DNA from: Amanita rubescens | Taxonomy: Eukaryota; Basidiomycota; Agaricomycetes; Agaricales; Amanitaceae | Direction: 5' to 3' | Length of the DNA: 64,000 nt | NCBI GenBank assembly: GCA_015039365.1 | Contig: WION01000056.1 | Location: forward strand, 1 to 64,000 | Shown: positions 1-11,179 of the stretch, piece by piece | Numbering within the stretch: position 1 is the stretch's first letter | How the letters are laid out: each line of letters opens with the position of its first letter | Notes under the pieces: model-generated | What the model was told of the DNA's origin: nothing | Seen by the model: the letters and a program-made list of their open reading frames with translations, nothing else | Database searches by the model: none | Made by a program: the position numbers and the translations under genes

Positions 1-313
1 ACATGTTAACCGTTTCATTATCACATGTACCGTTTCATTATCACATGTATATACTTACCATATTTGCGTATGTACTTTGTACTATAATCATCACGCAAAT
101 ATACGACTAGACCTCAGTCTAGTTTTAACAGTCAAAATCTGTCTCGTTATCATTTAAGTTCCCTTGAGGACTTATCCGATAACACTCTTATTCTTTGAAC
201 GTTCTTAAGTGCCGGAACTCCCTTGAGGAACCTACGGTACCTGATAGGCTGAACTTATCAGTGAACGAACAAACGTAACACTTTGTAGTAAGAAGAAACG
301 ACAGAATTAGTAC

Positions 314-1244
314 CTTCGCTGCTTCCGGGAGGCTTTCCTTGGGTTTGATCACGACTCCGTGGTTTAAGGTGTCGCCGTTTGAACCAGCGCCATGTTTGTC
401 ACCACCACGCGACCCGTTTGATAAGACCCTATCACTATCGTCCTTAGCTTGCCCATTACCTGCTGATTCCAACAGTCCCTCTTCTACATTGGCGCCGTCG
501 CTCGCGTAGCAGTCTGCATCTGATTCAGTATCAGAATTATTATCTCCATGAGAATTACTATCTTCATGAAATATAACTTCATTAATTAATGGTAATTAAA
601 GTGGGTGCGGGGTCTTACCATCGCCAGAATACTCGCCTTGTGACCCTGCAGCATCTTGAGATTGAGATGGGCTAGGGGCGTTATTAGCGTGCCAGTCGAA
701 GGTGGTACCGCTGACTGACTGTCGCAAGGAATTGGTTTCTTCGCCAGCATCAGGAGAAGGAGACTGAGAGCGCATAATTTTTCGGGACCTGATATACGGA
801 TCTCAGATACGTCAAAGGGATGTTAAGATAGTACTTACGGGACGGTGTCGTCAGGATCACTCGCGACCTCTCTGTTCCGCTTGATTCCTCCACTCGCCGT
901 CCGTACCGGTTCTAAATCTGCTCTAGCGGAAGGATTTCCTAGCCCAATTGCTTTCGTACCGTGAGTAAGGGTCTCGTGAAAGGGAAGAGGCACTTACTGC
1001 CAGCAGTCACTGGGTTGTCGCCACTACGCGCATTTCTGCTCTTTGAAACTGGCGGCATAGGTACTGAATCTCTTTCCCCATCTTCCTCTTGTAGTCGTTG
1101 AGCGGTCTCCTTGACGAGGTCCCTTGATACTACGTTGTCCGTTGTGCCTTGGGGGCGAGAATTAGGACGTTTTTTTTTGGGACGTGTGAGATTTGGCTCA
1201 GCGGATCGGGCAGTCAATGTCGACTGCCGAAGGCCATATGGCAT
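314..1244 (-). CDS. Hypothetical Ser/Asp/Gly-rich protein, spliced, 3' end unresolved
   Basis: I do not recognise a family. The minus strand gives a phase-consistent chain of exons at 998-1244, 839-938, 619-788 and 314-561. They are joined by introns with GTAAGTG, GTAAGTAC and GTAAGAC donors and AG acceptors. The first exon starts MPYGLRQ and is rich in Lys, Arg and Pro (KKKRPNSRP resembles a nuclear localisation signal). Later exons are rich in Ser, Asp, Asn and Gly, with no membrane segment, so the protein looks disordered and perhaps nuclear. A further donor (AAG|GTACTA) follows at 313, so the gene continues toward the left edge. The start is uncertain. The frame stays open upstream of the Met codon to an acceptor-like AATTCAG, so 1244 may be internal to a longer gene reaching about 1800. 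Confidence 0.5.
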
Positions 1245-1291
1245 GGTCTCTGTGGTATTGCTGTTCTGAATTAGACGTAAAAAAAGTCAGA

Positions 1292-1308
1292 AATATATAT
1301 ATATAAAA
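1292..1308 (-). promoter_or_regulatory. TATA-like AT run upstream of the minus-strand gene
   Basis: On the minus strand TTTTATATATATATATTT lies about 50-65 nt upstream of the MPYGLRQ start. It could be a TATA element. It could also be the pyrimidine/AT part of an intron ending in AATTCAG. Confidence 0.3.
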
Positions 1309-1309
1309 G

Positions 1310-1800
1310 AGAGCCTAAAGCGAACCTCTTGCTCTTCGCCAAGAGGCATTCCCGGGGTTGGTTCCCTTGCTTTCTGTCGTGAACGCATGAGAGGCTTGCA
1401 AGCGATCAACAGTATTTAAGCTCACCTGTAGTAAGTCTGCAGTTGCCCCGTCATCTAAGCACGGCCCTGTCTGACCGGTGCATGTACTATCTCCGATTTC
1501 GTAGTTCAATCACTTCACCACAGGGCAAAACAGACGAGGGAAAAATCACAACGGAGCTATCGGCTTAATCCCCGCGTGCGAGAGATCTAGAAGAGCGGGA
1601 TTGGCGATCAATGCCGTCGCGCGAATTCGGAACGCGAACCTTGACTGTTCAGCGGAAGGCGTTGCCTTGGACTTTTTCTGTTTTGAAGTTGGTATCCTGT
1701 ACCCTGTCAGGTTTCCGCGGGGACATGAGGTGACATGCAAGCAGTCAAAAGAAACTCGAACTTACCACTGAGCTAGCCCTAACGCATGAACCCATATTTG
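1310..1800 (-). other. Spliced-looking minus-strand sequence, possible upstream exons
   Basis: On the minus strand there are consensus junctions: CAGTG|GTAAGT near 1766, CTGACAG|GGTAC near 1712 and CTACAG|GTGAGC near 1423. The stretches between them are short and open. I could not build one continuous reading frame into the gene starting at 1244. They are either upstream exons of that gene or a small independent transcript. Confidence 0.3.
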
Positions 1801-2080
1801 CTATCCAGGGAACCGTCATCAATACCGTAAACACATCTTTAGCACCGATCCCTGCCGTACAAGATAAGCTAGTGAAAAAAAAACACGGGCGATATTAGAA
1901 ACGGCTCAAGCGCTTGGCGCCGGTTACTTGATATGGTGCGAGAATTCATGGTGGGTACCACAGCAGATGACGTACGCTTAGAATACCGTTTCCAAGGACG
2001 TGGCACAAATTGTCAGACCATCTTCAATTCTCGGGAGCTGTATATCCGACATTATATTAATTCTGCACCAGTGATAGAGA

Positions 2081-2091
2081 AGTATATATAC
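2081..2091 (+). promoter_or_regulatory. TATA box for the 185-aa gene
   Basis: AGTATATATACC lies about 50 nt upstream of the ATG at 2135. The flanking 1800-2080 region separates this gene from the minus-strand transcription unit and probably acts as a divergent promoter. Confidence 0.45.
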
Positions 2092-2134
2092 CGATAGTGA
2101 CTTTGTCCTCCAAACCACTTCGTCCTCCATCGCT

Positions 2135-2860
2135 ATGCCTCCTTACACGCTTTCTCTTTTGGAAGAACAGACAAGTCCGAGAGGACCGGGGGCATCATCC
2201 CGTGTCCCCACTCATTCCAACCCCGGGTCTGTTGGACTTGACGCCAGCTCGAACTCGAGCCCCGAAAGCGAAAGCCAGTCGTTCCATTGGACCAGCCCAC
2301 CCCCGAGAAACCCACGGCCATGGGATAGTAAGCATTTCGTTTTCAGTGGCAAATGATCCCTGTTTAACGCTACTACGTTTTTCAGCTCCAGCTCCGTCCC
2401 AAGACGCGGAGGTACAGAGTGTTATTTCACTGAGTTCCGACACGGAATCGGATGTAGATGCACTAGTCGTCTCTGAGAATGTGGCTGGGAATGGTTCTGC
2501 CCCTCGCAAATCACCTTCACCGGAGGTTGAGATATTGGATGATCCGGCCATGCTGCAGCATAACCGCCGTAAGTTATCAATGAAGCAAATACATGAGTGA
2601 TTTGACTTACCTGCCTTACCCCAAGGTAACAGACTGCACCAACGTCTCTCGAGGTATTATCAACGCAAAAAGACGAACACAAAGACCAAGAAAAAAAGGC
2701 CTTCAGCCACGGCGGGCGAGCCTGAGGTATGTATGAGTCAAATTGCTCCAAACCAGTGAATTGACACCTACCTTATCAGCTTCATCTTCACGTCTTTGGG
2801 TACAAGTCCACCATCAACATCACCGTCGATGGGAACGGAAAAAAGCGCCCCAGTGCCTAA
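2135..2860 (+). CDS. Hypothetical 185-aa protein, four exons
   Basis: The exons 2135-2327, 2386-2568, 2626-2726 and 2780-2860 join in phase to 558 nt, ending in TAA. The introns are GTAAGC..TTTTTCAG, GTAAGT..CCCCAAG and GTATGT..TTATCAG. The N-terminal half is Ser/Pro-rich. The middle is acidic (SLSSDTESDVD). Exon 3 is strongly basic with a long Lys/Arg run (TKTKKKRP), and the last exon ends in a short beta-like segment (YKSTINITVDGNGKKRPSA). No known domain was recognised. The acidic-then-basic layout suggests a nuclear or nucleic-acid-associated protein, which is inference. The ATG at 2135 was chosen because it follows the TATA box and keeps all junctions in phase; an ATG at 2097 exists in the frame read after the first intron. 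Confidence 0.6.
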
Positions 2861-3522
2861 TCGTACCGTTGCTAGGAAGGGATACATAGACTTATAGACT
2901 TATAACATAGACACTATGCTTTGAATAAAAGATATGATGATATTGATTGCATTCTATCGTTAAGTCGCGCATAGTCCCCCCCCCTTGCGGGATGAAGGGG
3001 GCGAAAGAAAGCTCCGAGGGCTTTGTGCGGTGCTAAATACCAGCCCTCCTTGTCTTTGCGCGAGTTAGAGGTCAAACACTCGCACGGGTACAACAGAAGG
3101 ACGCGGGGTACATAACCGCGGCGCGGAGTCCAAAACGACTCTTGCTAGCATCGCGTGCATCCTTCGTTAAAGTAGACGTTGTAGCTTTTTAGTGCTTCGT
3201 AAGTTCGATCATTTGAATGAAATCTCTTTGAACGGAAGAGAGAACAGAAAGACGATGCGAGCTGCACTTTTGCTGATTGACTTTCTCATAGTAGTTCTAA
3301 TTATTATTATAATTATAATAACCTAAGATAACACGCCAAGCATGGACGCGTCGGTAAGAAGATAGACTTTTGTGCTAGAATGAGCTCAAAGCATAGTTGG
3401 TAGCGAGGAAAACGTGTTCGTATATCGGAAAATGAAGGCAGAAAGAAAAGAAAGAAAAGAAAAAAGGTATAGTGTCGATCTTAAGGCGTCATGACCACTT
3501 TGATTAGATTCACTATCTGTAG
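2861..3522. other. Intergenic, no gene seen
   Basis: It contains a C8/G-rich stretch around 2977-3005, an AT run at 3300-3325 and purine-rich AAAGAAAAG blocks near 3440-3465. The first exon and promoter of the SPT5-like gene should lie here, but I cannot define them. Confidence 0.3.
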
Positions 3523-6513
3523 GTCGCACCGAATGAATTCTTGGACGTTGAAGCCTCAGTCAGTGATTCGAGCGACGAAGAAATGGAAGGACATACGAAT
3601 GAATGTAAGCCGAAAGGGACAAAACTGACGAAAGCAAAACTGACTTAAGATGAAAGGTCTGAACTTTATTGATGATGATGAAGTGAACTTGGGTGGCGGT
3701 CAGGACATCGAAGTTGAGGATGAAGAGTTCAGCGAGGATGACCTAGACTTTGACGATGAATGTAGGTTGCCATTTCAAGCTTTGCTACTTGAATTAACTA
3801 ACTGTATGACAGCCGGTCAGAGGTTTGATACCAGCACGAGACGAGGTCCCAATGATTCGGAACCGGTGGGATTGGATTATCGTCTGGCGAGCGTTGTTCG
3901 TCGATACGAAGCTCAGGCATCAGAGGGTGAAGGCCACGACAGGCAAGACGAGCTCGCTTCGTTGGCTGAACGTGCCATGCGAATAATGCCCACAGCACAG
4001 GATCCCAATTTTTGGAAAGTTTGCGTATATGTGAGTCTGGTCTTCCCTTTCTTGCCGTCAAACATTTGACAATGGGACACGGGATATAAAGGAGGGGACG
4101 GTAGAAGAGACTTTCTGGGCGATGCACAACCGTTTGGACAAAAGCCCAGAGTTAGCGTCGTCTGTCTTTATGCCACCGCGAAGTGATAATTGGATATGCA
4201 TTGAATCATCTTCACACCAAAACGCGGTTTTATTATGCATAGACTTGTCCACTATCCATCAACCTCCCAACGTATTGTTCGTACCTGTGAACGAACGTGT
4301 ACAATGGATCACTTGGTGTCCAACTACGCCACGCATCAAGTCCCCGTCTTGGGTCCGGATAAAGAAGAGCTCAGAGCTCAGGGATTTGCTAGACAAGGAC
4401 CACGATCTCGACGAGAGACTTCTAAAATACGCCAAGGACCTCGCTTTCGTGCATGAGGTTTTCAACGAGTCAAAGGTCCTGATCTGTCTAGTCCCGCGGC
4501 TATTAGTTGAGGTAGGGCAGCAGGGTTCCGCCGACTATTGGGATAAACAGAAGAAGAGGAGAAGGCAACGATTACCGCGACTTTTACATCCCAATACGAT
4601 CTCTGAACCGACTCTGGGCTCAGAAACAATGCATCCTTTGCATTCGAGCGTGTGGTGGAATCCCAAACGCTTCTATGACCTTGTGTCTATCAAGACTGGC
4701 GTGTATCAGTTGACAAATCCAAAAACCCGGAAGAGAACAAGAGACGGGGACAATTTAGTCCCGCCTTTCGCGATATTCTATGTACCTGTCAGTGCATTAC
4801 AGTCAGACGTGGTGCCCAGACTCAAAGAATTGAACTTGTTCGCGGAAGGAATGGCCGTCGGAGCGAAGGAAATGGGTTTGAATTTTCCACATACCGAGTT
4901 CTTCAGGTGGACGTACGAGAATGATGTGGCCGCTCCTGTCGAAATTGGCAACAAGGTTGAGGTCAAATTAGATATGGGGATTGCCCAAGGTGTTATAGAG
5001 GACATGCGCTTTGATAAAGCGTTCGTGCGCACGATCAAGACAAGAGAGGAGTTGGAAGTCGATATCCGATCCGTCAGAAGGTTTTATCAGCTCTGCGATT
5101 CAGTCAAGGTCATTAGGTCGTCGATGATCAATCGGTGAGGCTGGGTGATCGGGATCCAGGATGATCAAATTACAGTATTCGACCGGGATCAAAAGCAACA
5201 GGTATGAACTCCACATCCGTGCCGAGCAAATATTAAATCTATAACAGTTTGACGTGAAATCATGGCAACTCATCCCTTATGACGATTTTGAAATGGAACA
5301 GGATCCCCGGTTTAAAGTCGGCGAGGCGGTGCATGTGGTTGATCCCTTGTCAGCGGAGTATAGGAAAAACGGTAGCATCTACAGTGTATCGGACTCTGTC
5401 ATCGAGGTGATCGATAGTAGGACAAATACACTGGTATGTTAATTACTTTAGCCGGCCAAAGCACTGACGATGTATATTGTGGTAGTTCATGGTGCCACCG
5501 TGGTTTCTGAAAGCAGATACGGTCCCTGGCCCTACGGTACAACCCCCCTCCGCGATAGCCAATTTATTAGGTCGATGGGATGACGATAACTACAAGAAAC
5601 TCGTCGGGACGTGGGTCGTCGTAACTGGACCACATGTACATAAAGGTTTATATGGAAGGATAAAAGAATACCACGGAAACTGCCAGTTTCGTGTCGAAGC
5701 GAGCTCCGGAAGTCGATGGGTGGACATACATGTTGACCACCTGATAAATACGTGAGTCATCCAGGCACGTTCATTCAAAATATACTTATTTGTTACAGGG
5801 GAGAGAATGGTCCAGACCTACGGGATTATCACATAGGTCTGCACAAGATACCTCCGGCTGGGGCATACCCAATACCCTGCTTTCAGTGGCAACCGAGTCA
5901 ACCCAAGCGAGCCGCTACACCCCTTCCTGAAGAAGTAGATGTAGCCGAAAACAACCCCGAAGACCGACCGATATCATCGCCATCCGCAGCCGCCGAAGGA
6001 CTGCCAGACGCTCCAGAGGCGTCTACGCCAGCAACAGAGACGCCAATGATCACTTACGGGGATGAAGGTATGTCTTCCGTGGTCAGGTTACCCCGCTCTG
6101 ATGCCCTACCGATAGTACTTCCCGCCAACTGGATATTAAGACATGGACTAGTGAGGAAGCGCATCTATGCCCACGTCCGCAATAGCAAGCCAAATCCCAT
6201 GGAAGGGGGAGGTTTTGGGAAAGGTCAATACGAAGGCCAAAGGGTTCTTATTCTGTCAGGAGAACGAGAGGATAAGATAGAGGTCCACGTGAAGGACCGA
6301 TCAGTAAATATACCCGCGAAGTTCCTGTTCCCCCAGAGGCCGACAGCAAGGGGGCAAGAGGTGGTTGTTCTTAGTGGCGACAGGATCGGGGAGGTCTACA
6401 TGACGCGGAAGCCCAAACCGGATGGCTCTTTTCCACTGGGCCGTCCAGGTTTTTCGGGGCCACCATCATGCATCATGGAGCCGAACAGATTGGCTAGGTG
6501 TGATCCAAGATAG
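3523..6513 (+). pseudogene. SPT5-like transcription elongation factor paralogue with one in-frame TGA
   Basis: Seven exons (3523-3604, 3657-3761, 3813-4030, 4092-5201, 5248-5433, 5486-5751, 5799-6513) join in perfect phase to 894 codons including the final TAG. The layout follows SPT5: an acidic N-terminal stretch (EVEDEEFSEDDLDFDDE), an NGN-like region starting FWKVCVYEG, then KOW-type modules around DSVKVI, FKVGEAVHVVD, VGTWVVVTGPHVHKGLYGRI and EGQRVLILSG, and a last EVVVLSGDRIGEV module. SPT5 family proteins bind RNA polymerase II with SPT4 and support elongation. A TGA at 5136-5138 interrupts the KOW module beginning DSVKVI, while the same frame continues with GWVIGIQDDQITVFDRD. No start codon was found upstream of 3523. 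It is probably a decayed or truncated paralogue rather than the housekeeping gene. SPT5 assignment is by motif layout only. Confidence 0.65.
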
Positions 6514-7788
6514 AGGGCTGGACCCACTATATTAATTATCTTTATTATTACTTACACGCATACATTGTAGTAGAAAATTGAAACTACTAATACAATACCA
6601 CAATCTTGTTTGTAACTGATCACAGGCTTGGACTGAAACAAATCAGGGAAGGTGGGCAGCGTACCACTAAAGCAGTCGAGTGGGAGGCGAGCGGGTTTGC
6701 ACGCATCGCGAGGGACCGGGTGCGGGAAATGATGCGTATTATTTTATGAGGAAGGTAAGCCCAAGACATGTGAATTCTCTACATGACCTGCTACTCTCTT
6801 CAGACCATTGGACGGAACTTGCCTTGGCTGAATTAACGGGTGATCGATCTTGATGCACTTAATGGCAGGGGAGCTATTTTGGTGCGCATCTATTTTTAAC
6901 TTCTGTGACGTCGAAACATCGTGTGCGTTCTTTGTTTTAAATATTGGTTTTACAGATGCCGAACGCGTTTGTTCTATACGGCTACGTCGCTACTAACTCA
7001 GTTCCGCAACTGTTTTTTATGTAGAGGTACATTATCTTATAAGTACCACGGAGGTCAGCAAATTAGCAAGATGCGAGATATCTATTGCAGAAAATGTAAA
7101 ATCATTATAGACTACGCAAAAACCTCGTTGACGCTCTAGTTCACTTAAACACTTTGACGTCAGTATGTTTTTTACTTCTCAGCAAGCCAATAACGCGATA
7201 ACCGAGTCAATGAACAGGCTTACAATGTAACTACAGCTATATGCGTTTAAACTGTCATCTTGCACGCACTTGTTTGTACGACTCTCTTTCCTTCAACACC
7301 TACCACTCTCCTCTTCCCACACAGCCACCTTCTCTCGGGACTCCAGTAAGTTATCTAATTGTTCTCTCGCGCCGCCTATCTCATTTAGATAGCAGCATTT
7401 TACTTCTACAAGCCAGACCGCACCTCTAAATTCGCACTCATCCTTTCCTTCACAATACGGTTGATCTCGTCATCTCGCTAACCCACGCTATTTGGTCTTG
7501 CGCGGTCGCGTCTGCAAGTACCCTTTAAATTGTCACCTTGCGCGCTCTTGTTTGTACGGCCTCTCTTCTTTAACCCCAACCACCCACCCCTTCACATTTA
7601 CCCCCACCTTCTCCCCGCCGTCTATCTCATTTAATAGCAGGATTTTACTACAAGCAAAACCGCACCTCTATAAATTCGTCCTCGTCCTTTCTCTCGCGAC
7701 CCGTTATCCATATCTGGCACCCATCGATTCAGTGCGGACCCATCTCATCAATTTCGCTAATCCACGCACGCTATTATCATCTCTTCCA
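6514..7788. repeat. Intergenic region with a ~280-bp tandem duplication
   Basis: After the SPT5-like gene there is no convincing coding sequence. Segments at about 7240-7480 and 7520-7760 are diverged copies. Each starts TTTAAAnTGTCAnCTTGC followed by TTGTTTGTACG, then a C/T-rich block and a CATTTAnATAGCAG segment. The second copy runs into the start of the acidic-protein gene, so the duplication may include its promoter. Confidence 0.5.
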
Positions 7789-8271
7789 ATGGCTGAAATA
7801 CGCGTTCCGTAAGTCGTTTAGAATATCATGACTACTGTTGAATAATCGATGATTTAAAGTGTCGTTATCCGCGATACCGTCGTCCAGATCAATGTCGTAG
7901 CTTTTGTTAAACCCGTTGGAGGAGCGGATTTAGTAATGCTCGGCAACTTCGCAGCAATCGTCGATATCGGTGAAGCCATAGTTGCGGCGGTCAGAGAGGA
8001 AGACATTGAAATGGGTGACGTTGAAGGTGACGAAATGGGTGACGTTGCAGAGGTTGAAATGGGAGAAGCAGACGAAAACAACGAAGCGAGAGCGGCTGAA
8101 GGAGACGTCGAAATGGGAGCGGCCGACGAGGACGTCGAGATGGGAGGCGGTGACGCTGCAGAGGTTGAACTGGGAGAAGAAGATAATGAAATGAGAGCGA
8201 CTGATGAAGACGTCGAAATTGGAGCGGCTGATGAGGACGTCGAGATGAGAGACGTTGAAGACTTCTACTAA
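7789..8271 (+). CDS. 143-aa acidic protein with degenerate D-V-E-M-G repeats
   Basis: A 20-nt first exon (7789-7808, MAEIRVP) is joined across a 51-nt intron (GTAAGT..TTAAAG) to 7860-8271. The total is exactly 144 codons. Residues 8 to about 55 are hydrophobic and regular (VVIRDTVVQINVVAFVKPV, then GNFAAIVDIGEAIVAAV). From about residue 57 to the end the protein is an acidic repeat. Units such as DVEGDEMG, EVEMGEAD, DVEMGAADE, DVEMGGGDA, EVELGEED and DVEIGAADE recur about every 8-14 residues, and the last residue is Tyr. No catalytic motif or signal peptide is visible. The function is unknown; the tail could be a histone- or basic-protein-binding acidic tract. The model is supported by the exact splice phase and by the start following the duplicated upstream region. 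Confidence 0.6.
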
Positions 8272-8639
8272 ATGAAATTCTCGACGCCGCCGACGGACGG
8301 CAAATCCCTACTACATCCTTTTTTCTTGATACCGTGTTCCAGACTTACTTACGTACATATTGTATCGTTAGCGACGTGTTCATGACTATTTTTCTTGCCA
8401 ACAAGAGTGACGCGTCGTATGCAATCGCCGATCGCGTATGTTATGTTATTTAACCACCTCTTCCTGCCCCTGTACTTATTCGTCGTGTACCACGCTCTTT
8501 CGTTTATAGTACTCTAACATCTACTTCCTAGATCCCACGTTACTACTCCCTCCCGTCGTATTCCCTGTGTGTATTGACCCGTCGGAACGCGCGCCGTGAT
8601 TGGCGTACGCTAAGTATAGATTTCTAGTGCCAGCTCGGA

Positions 8640-9135
8640 GCTATTCGGAGCAATCAATTTAGCTCAGGGCGAGCCAAAGGGTCGTCTTGGTGAGTGATTC
8701 CATAATGCCTCTTAGGCCTCAGGATTCACTCCCTTTCGTCCTTCAGTCGTGTTGGGGATGTGTATATGGGCCGGTCACCGGTCACAGTTAGGAAGCGCGC
8801 AGAAACAAATGAGGTACGCCGACGAGTCAAGAGCCGGGATGGTGCTACCAAATTTAGCTCAGGGCAAGCAGGGTCGCAGTTGAATTGTCGTGGCAATTCC
8901 GTACTAATGTGAACCTCAGGCTTCAGCGTTTACTTCCTGCGTCCTCCTGTCATGTTGAGGATGTGTATAGTATGGCCTGTTACAGCCGCTAATGATGCGC
9001 CAGACTCAGTGCGAACAAATGAAGTGGTTCTGTTCGCAGTTGGGCTATCGCATTTAGCTTGGTCACACGCTAAGGGTCTGCGGCGATTGGAGTTCGTAAT
9101 CCATTTCGTAACTTTCCCATCGTTGGAGCGTCAAC
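8640..9135. repeat. ~195-200 bp degenerate tandem repeat, about three copies
   Basis: ATTTAGCTCAGGGCGAGC near 8657 recurs at 8852 (ATTTAGCTCAGGGCAAGC) and 9052 (ATTTAGCTTGG). The first two copies also share TTGGGGATGTGTATA/TTGAGGATGTGTATA-type segments and CCTCAGG.TTCA. No open frame follows the repeat. Confidence 0.55.
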
Positions 9136-9138
9136 AAG

Positions 9139-9146
9139 TATAAAAG
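9139..9146 (+). promoter_or_regulatory. TATA box (TATAAAAG) upstream of a trinucleotide repeat
   Basis: A perfect TATAAAAG lies about 90 nt before the GTC/GTT microsatellite. No credible protein follows, so a transcript is possible but unproven. Confidence 0.3.
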
Positions 9147-9229
9147 GACCTGACAAGTGCGTTATACTTTATTCTCCTCCCCTTGTCATCGTTTACGCCC
9201 TTCATTCTCATCGTTGCCCTTCTTCGTTC

Positions 9230-9470
9230 TCACCGTCGTTGTCATCGTCGTCGTCGTTATCATCGTTGTTGTTGTTGTTGTTGTCGTCATCATCGTCGTT
9301 GTCGTCGTTGTCGTCATCATCGTCGTTGTCGTTGTTGTCATCATCATCGTCGTCGTCGTCGTCGTCATCATCGTTGTTGTCATCGTCGTCTTCGTCGTTG
9401 TCGTTGTCGTTGTCGTTGTCATCATTGTTGTTGTTGTCATTGTCATTGGTCCTCCTCGTTGTCGTCATTG
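9230..9470. repeat. Imperfect (GTC/GTT/ATC)n trinucleotide microsatellite
   Basis: About 240 bp of mixed GTC, GTT and ATC triplets. The open frames across it in all phases (poly-Val, poly-Ser, poly-Thr, poly-Asp) are products of triplet composition. Confidence 0.85.
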
Positions 9471-9689
9471 GTCCTCGTCATTGGTGGTTGTTGTTGTCAT
9501 TGGTGTCGTCGTTCTCGCCCATCTTTGTTCTCATTGTTGCCATTGTTCACATTCATTGTTATTGTCTTCTACACCTTGTATCTGTAGTTTTTGTGATAAA
9601 CTAATGACTATGCATGATTTAACTATTTTAATGTCTGAAGGATTGATAGTCCTAATGTCAGGTAAGCTGGCTGGCTTCATGCCTGGTGG

Positions 9690-10620
9690 TCTAAGAGTTT
9701 GATTATCTGTCTAAGTACCTTGTTTGACTCTCTGCCTATCTGATACTCTGTCTAGTTGGTTGTCTATCTATCTGACCATCTGACTGACTGATACACTGTC
9801 TAGCTACCTTGTCTGACTAGCTACCTTGTCTGACTATCTAGTTGTCTGATGCCTTGTGACTGTCTGACAATCTGTCTAGTTGGCTGTTTAACTGTCTGAC
9901 AATCTGACAGTCTGCCTAGCTACCTTGCCTGACTATCTAGCTGTCTGATACCTTCTGACTGTCTGCCAATATGTCTAGTTGGCCATTTAACTGTCTGACA
10001 GTCTGACAATCTGCCTAGTTACCTTGTCTGATAATCTGTCTAGTTGGCTGTATAACTGTCTGACAGTCTGACAGTCTGATGCTTGATACTCTGTCTAGCT
10101 ACCTTTTGTGACTTCTAGTTGTCTGATGCTCTCTCTACCTATGTGTCTGACTCTCTGGCCACCTGATTGTCTGAGGCATTGTCTAGCTATCTGTCTAGCT
10201 GTCTTACTGACTGATATTCTGTCTAACTACCTTGTCTGACTTGCTGACTGTCTAGCTGTCTGACCATCTGATGCTCTGTCTAGTTACCTGTCTGATGCTC
10301 TGGCTTGCTGACTGTCTGATAATCTGTCCAGCTACCCTGTCTGACTGTCTAGCTGTCTGACAGTCTGATGCTCTGTCTAGTTATCTGTCTGACTATCTGG
10401 CTGTCTGACTGTCTGATGCTCTGTCCAGTTATCTATCTGGCTGTCTGGCTGTCTGACTAGTCTATATCTGATACATTGTCCAGCTACTAGTATCTGATAG
10501 TCTAAATGTCTGATCTGACTGACTAGTTGATGTCCTGTTTTGCTACCTGTCTGATGGTCTGACTCTCTAATGATCTGACTGTATTGATAATTGACTGTCT
10601 GTATATCCAATAGCATAGTC
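9690..10620. repeat. Minisatellite array built on GTCTGAC/TGTCTAGC
   Basis: Nearly 1 kb of GTCTGACTnTCTAGCT-like units, with longer phrases recurring (TGTCTGACAnTCTGnCTAGnT). Similar short arrays occur inside Elements A (18370-18500) and E (41430-41520). This may therefore be the interior of another member of that family; no termini were found here. Confidence 0.6.
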
Positions 10621-11179
10621 GTCTCACTGGTATTTGCTCATTCACATCTGACAGTCTGATTGTCTGTTCTCCAAGTGGCTTGACTGTCAGGTGCTTCTTT
10701 TACCTGACTATCTAGTATCAAGTTGTCCAAATAGTTTGGTTGTCTAACTTTATACTATGGACTTTGTCTCTGGTTTCCTAACCATATGATTATATTAATA
10801 AGTCTGCAATGCTATTGGGTACAACATATATCAACCTGATCATCTATATTTCCAGCAACGCTTGTTGACTGGATGTGATGGGCTATCTATATTACTATTG
10901 GTTAAAATTTCTCTCATTCCCATTTGCAACCTATTCAACTATCATGTGTCAACTGAGCCTATGTTTGTCTGGGTTAATGATTATAGGCTACCCTTTTAAC
11001 ATGAATTCTGCTGCTGGTCTATTAGGCTTGTGAACTGGTACAATGATTCCATCTGATGAAGCATCAGATGGCATCAGACTTTTGACATGTTAGCTGATGT
11101 GCGGGTGGGAATAGGGGACGTAGATGATTGGTGTGTTGGCCATTTTGGCAACTGATCGTCAAAATGGCATTGTTGGTGA
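10621..11179. other. AT-rich spacer, no gene seen
   Basis: It contains isolated CATCAGATGGCATCAGAC and CTGAC motifs like those in the neighbouring array. Nothing coding was recognised. Confidence 0.3.

Noticed and set aside
1740..1800. Minus-strand GGGCTAGCTCAGTGGTAAGTT resembling the 5' half of a tRNA
   Set aside because: There is no acceptor stem, anticodon arm or T arm downstream, and GTG|GTAAGT is better explained as a splice donor.
5136..5176. Reading 5135-5175 as a GT-AG intron to remove the TGA of the SPT5-like gene
   Set aside because: It is 41 nt long, breaks the frame, and the following codons run into a stop in the next exon, while the unspliced frame encodes family-like residues.
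8650..8870. TTTAGCTCAGGGCGAGC resembling a tRNA D-arm
   Set aside because: It recurs as part of a ~195-bp tandem repeat without any other tRNA feature.
9157..9702. ORFs of up to 181 codons on both strands over the microsatellite
   Set aside because: Poly-Val, poly-Ser, poly-Thr and poly-Asp readings in every phase are what a GTC/GTT/ATC repeat must give. There are no splice signals or non-repeat domain.
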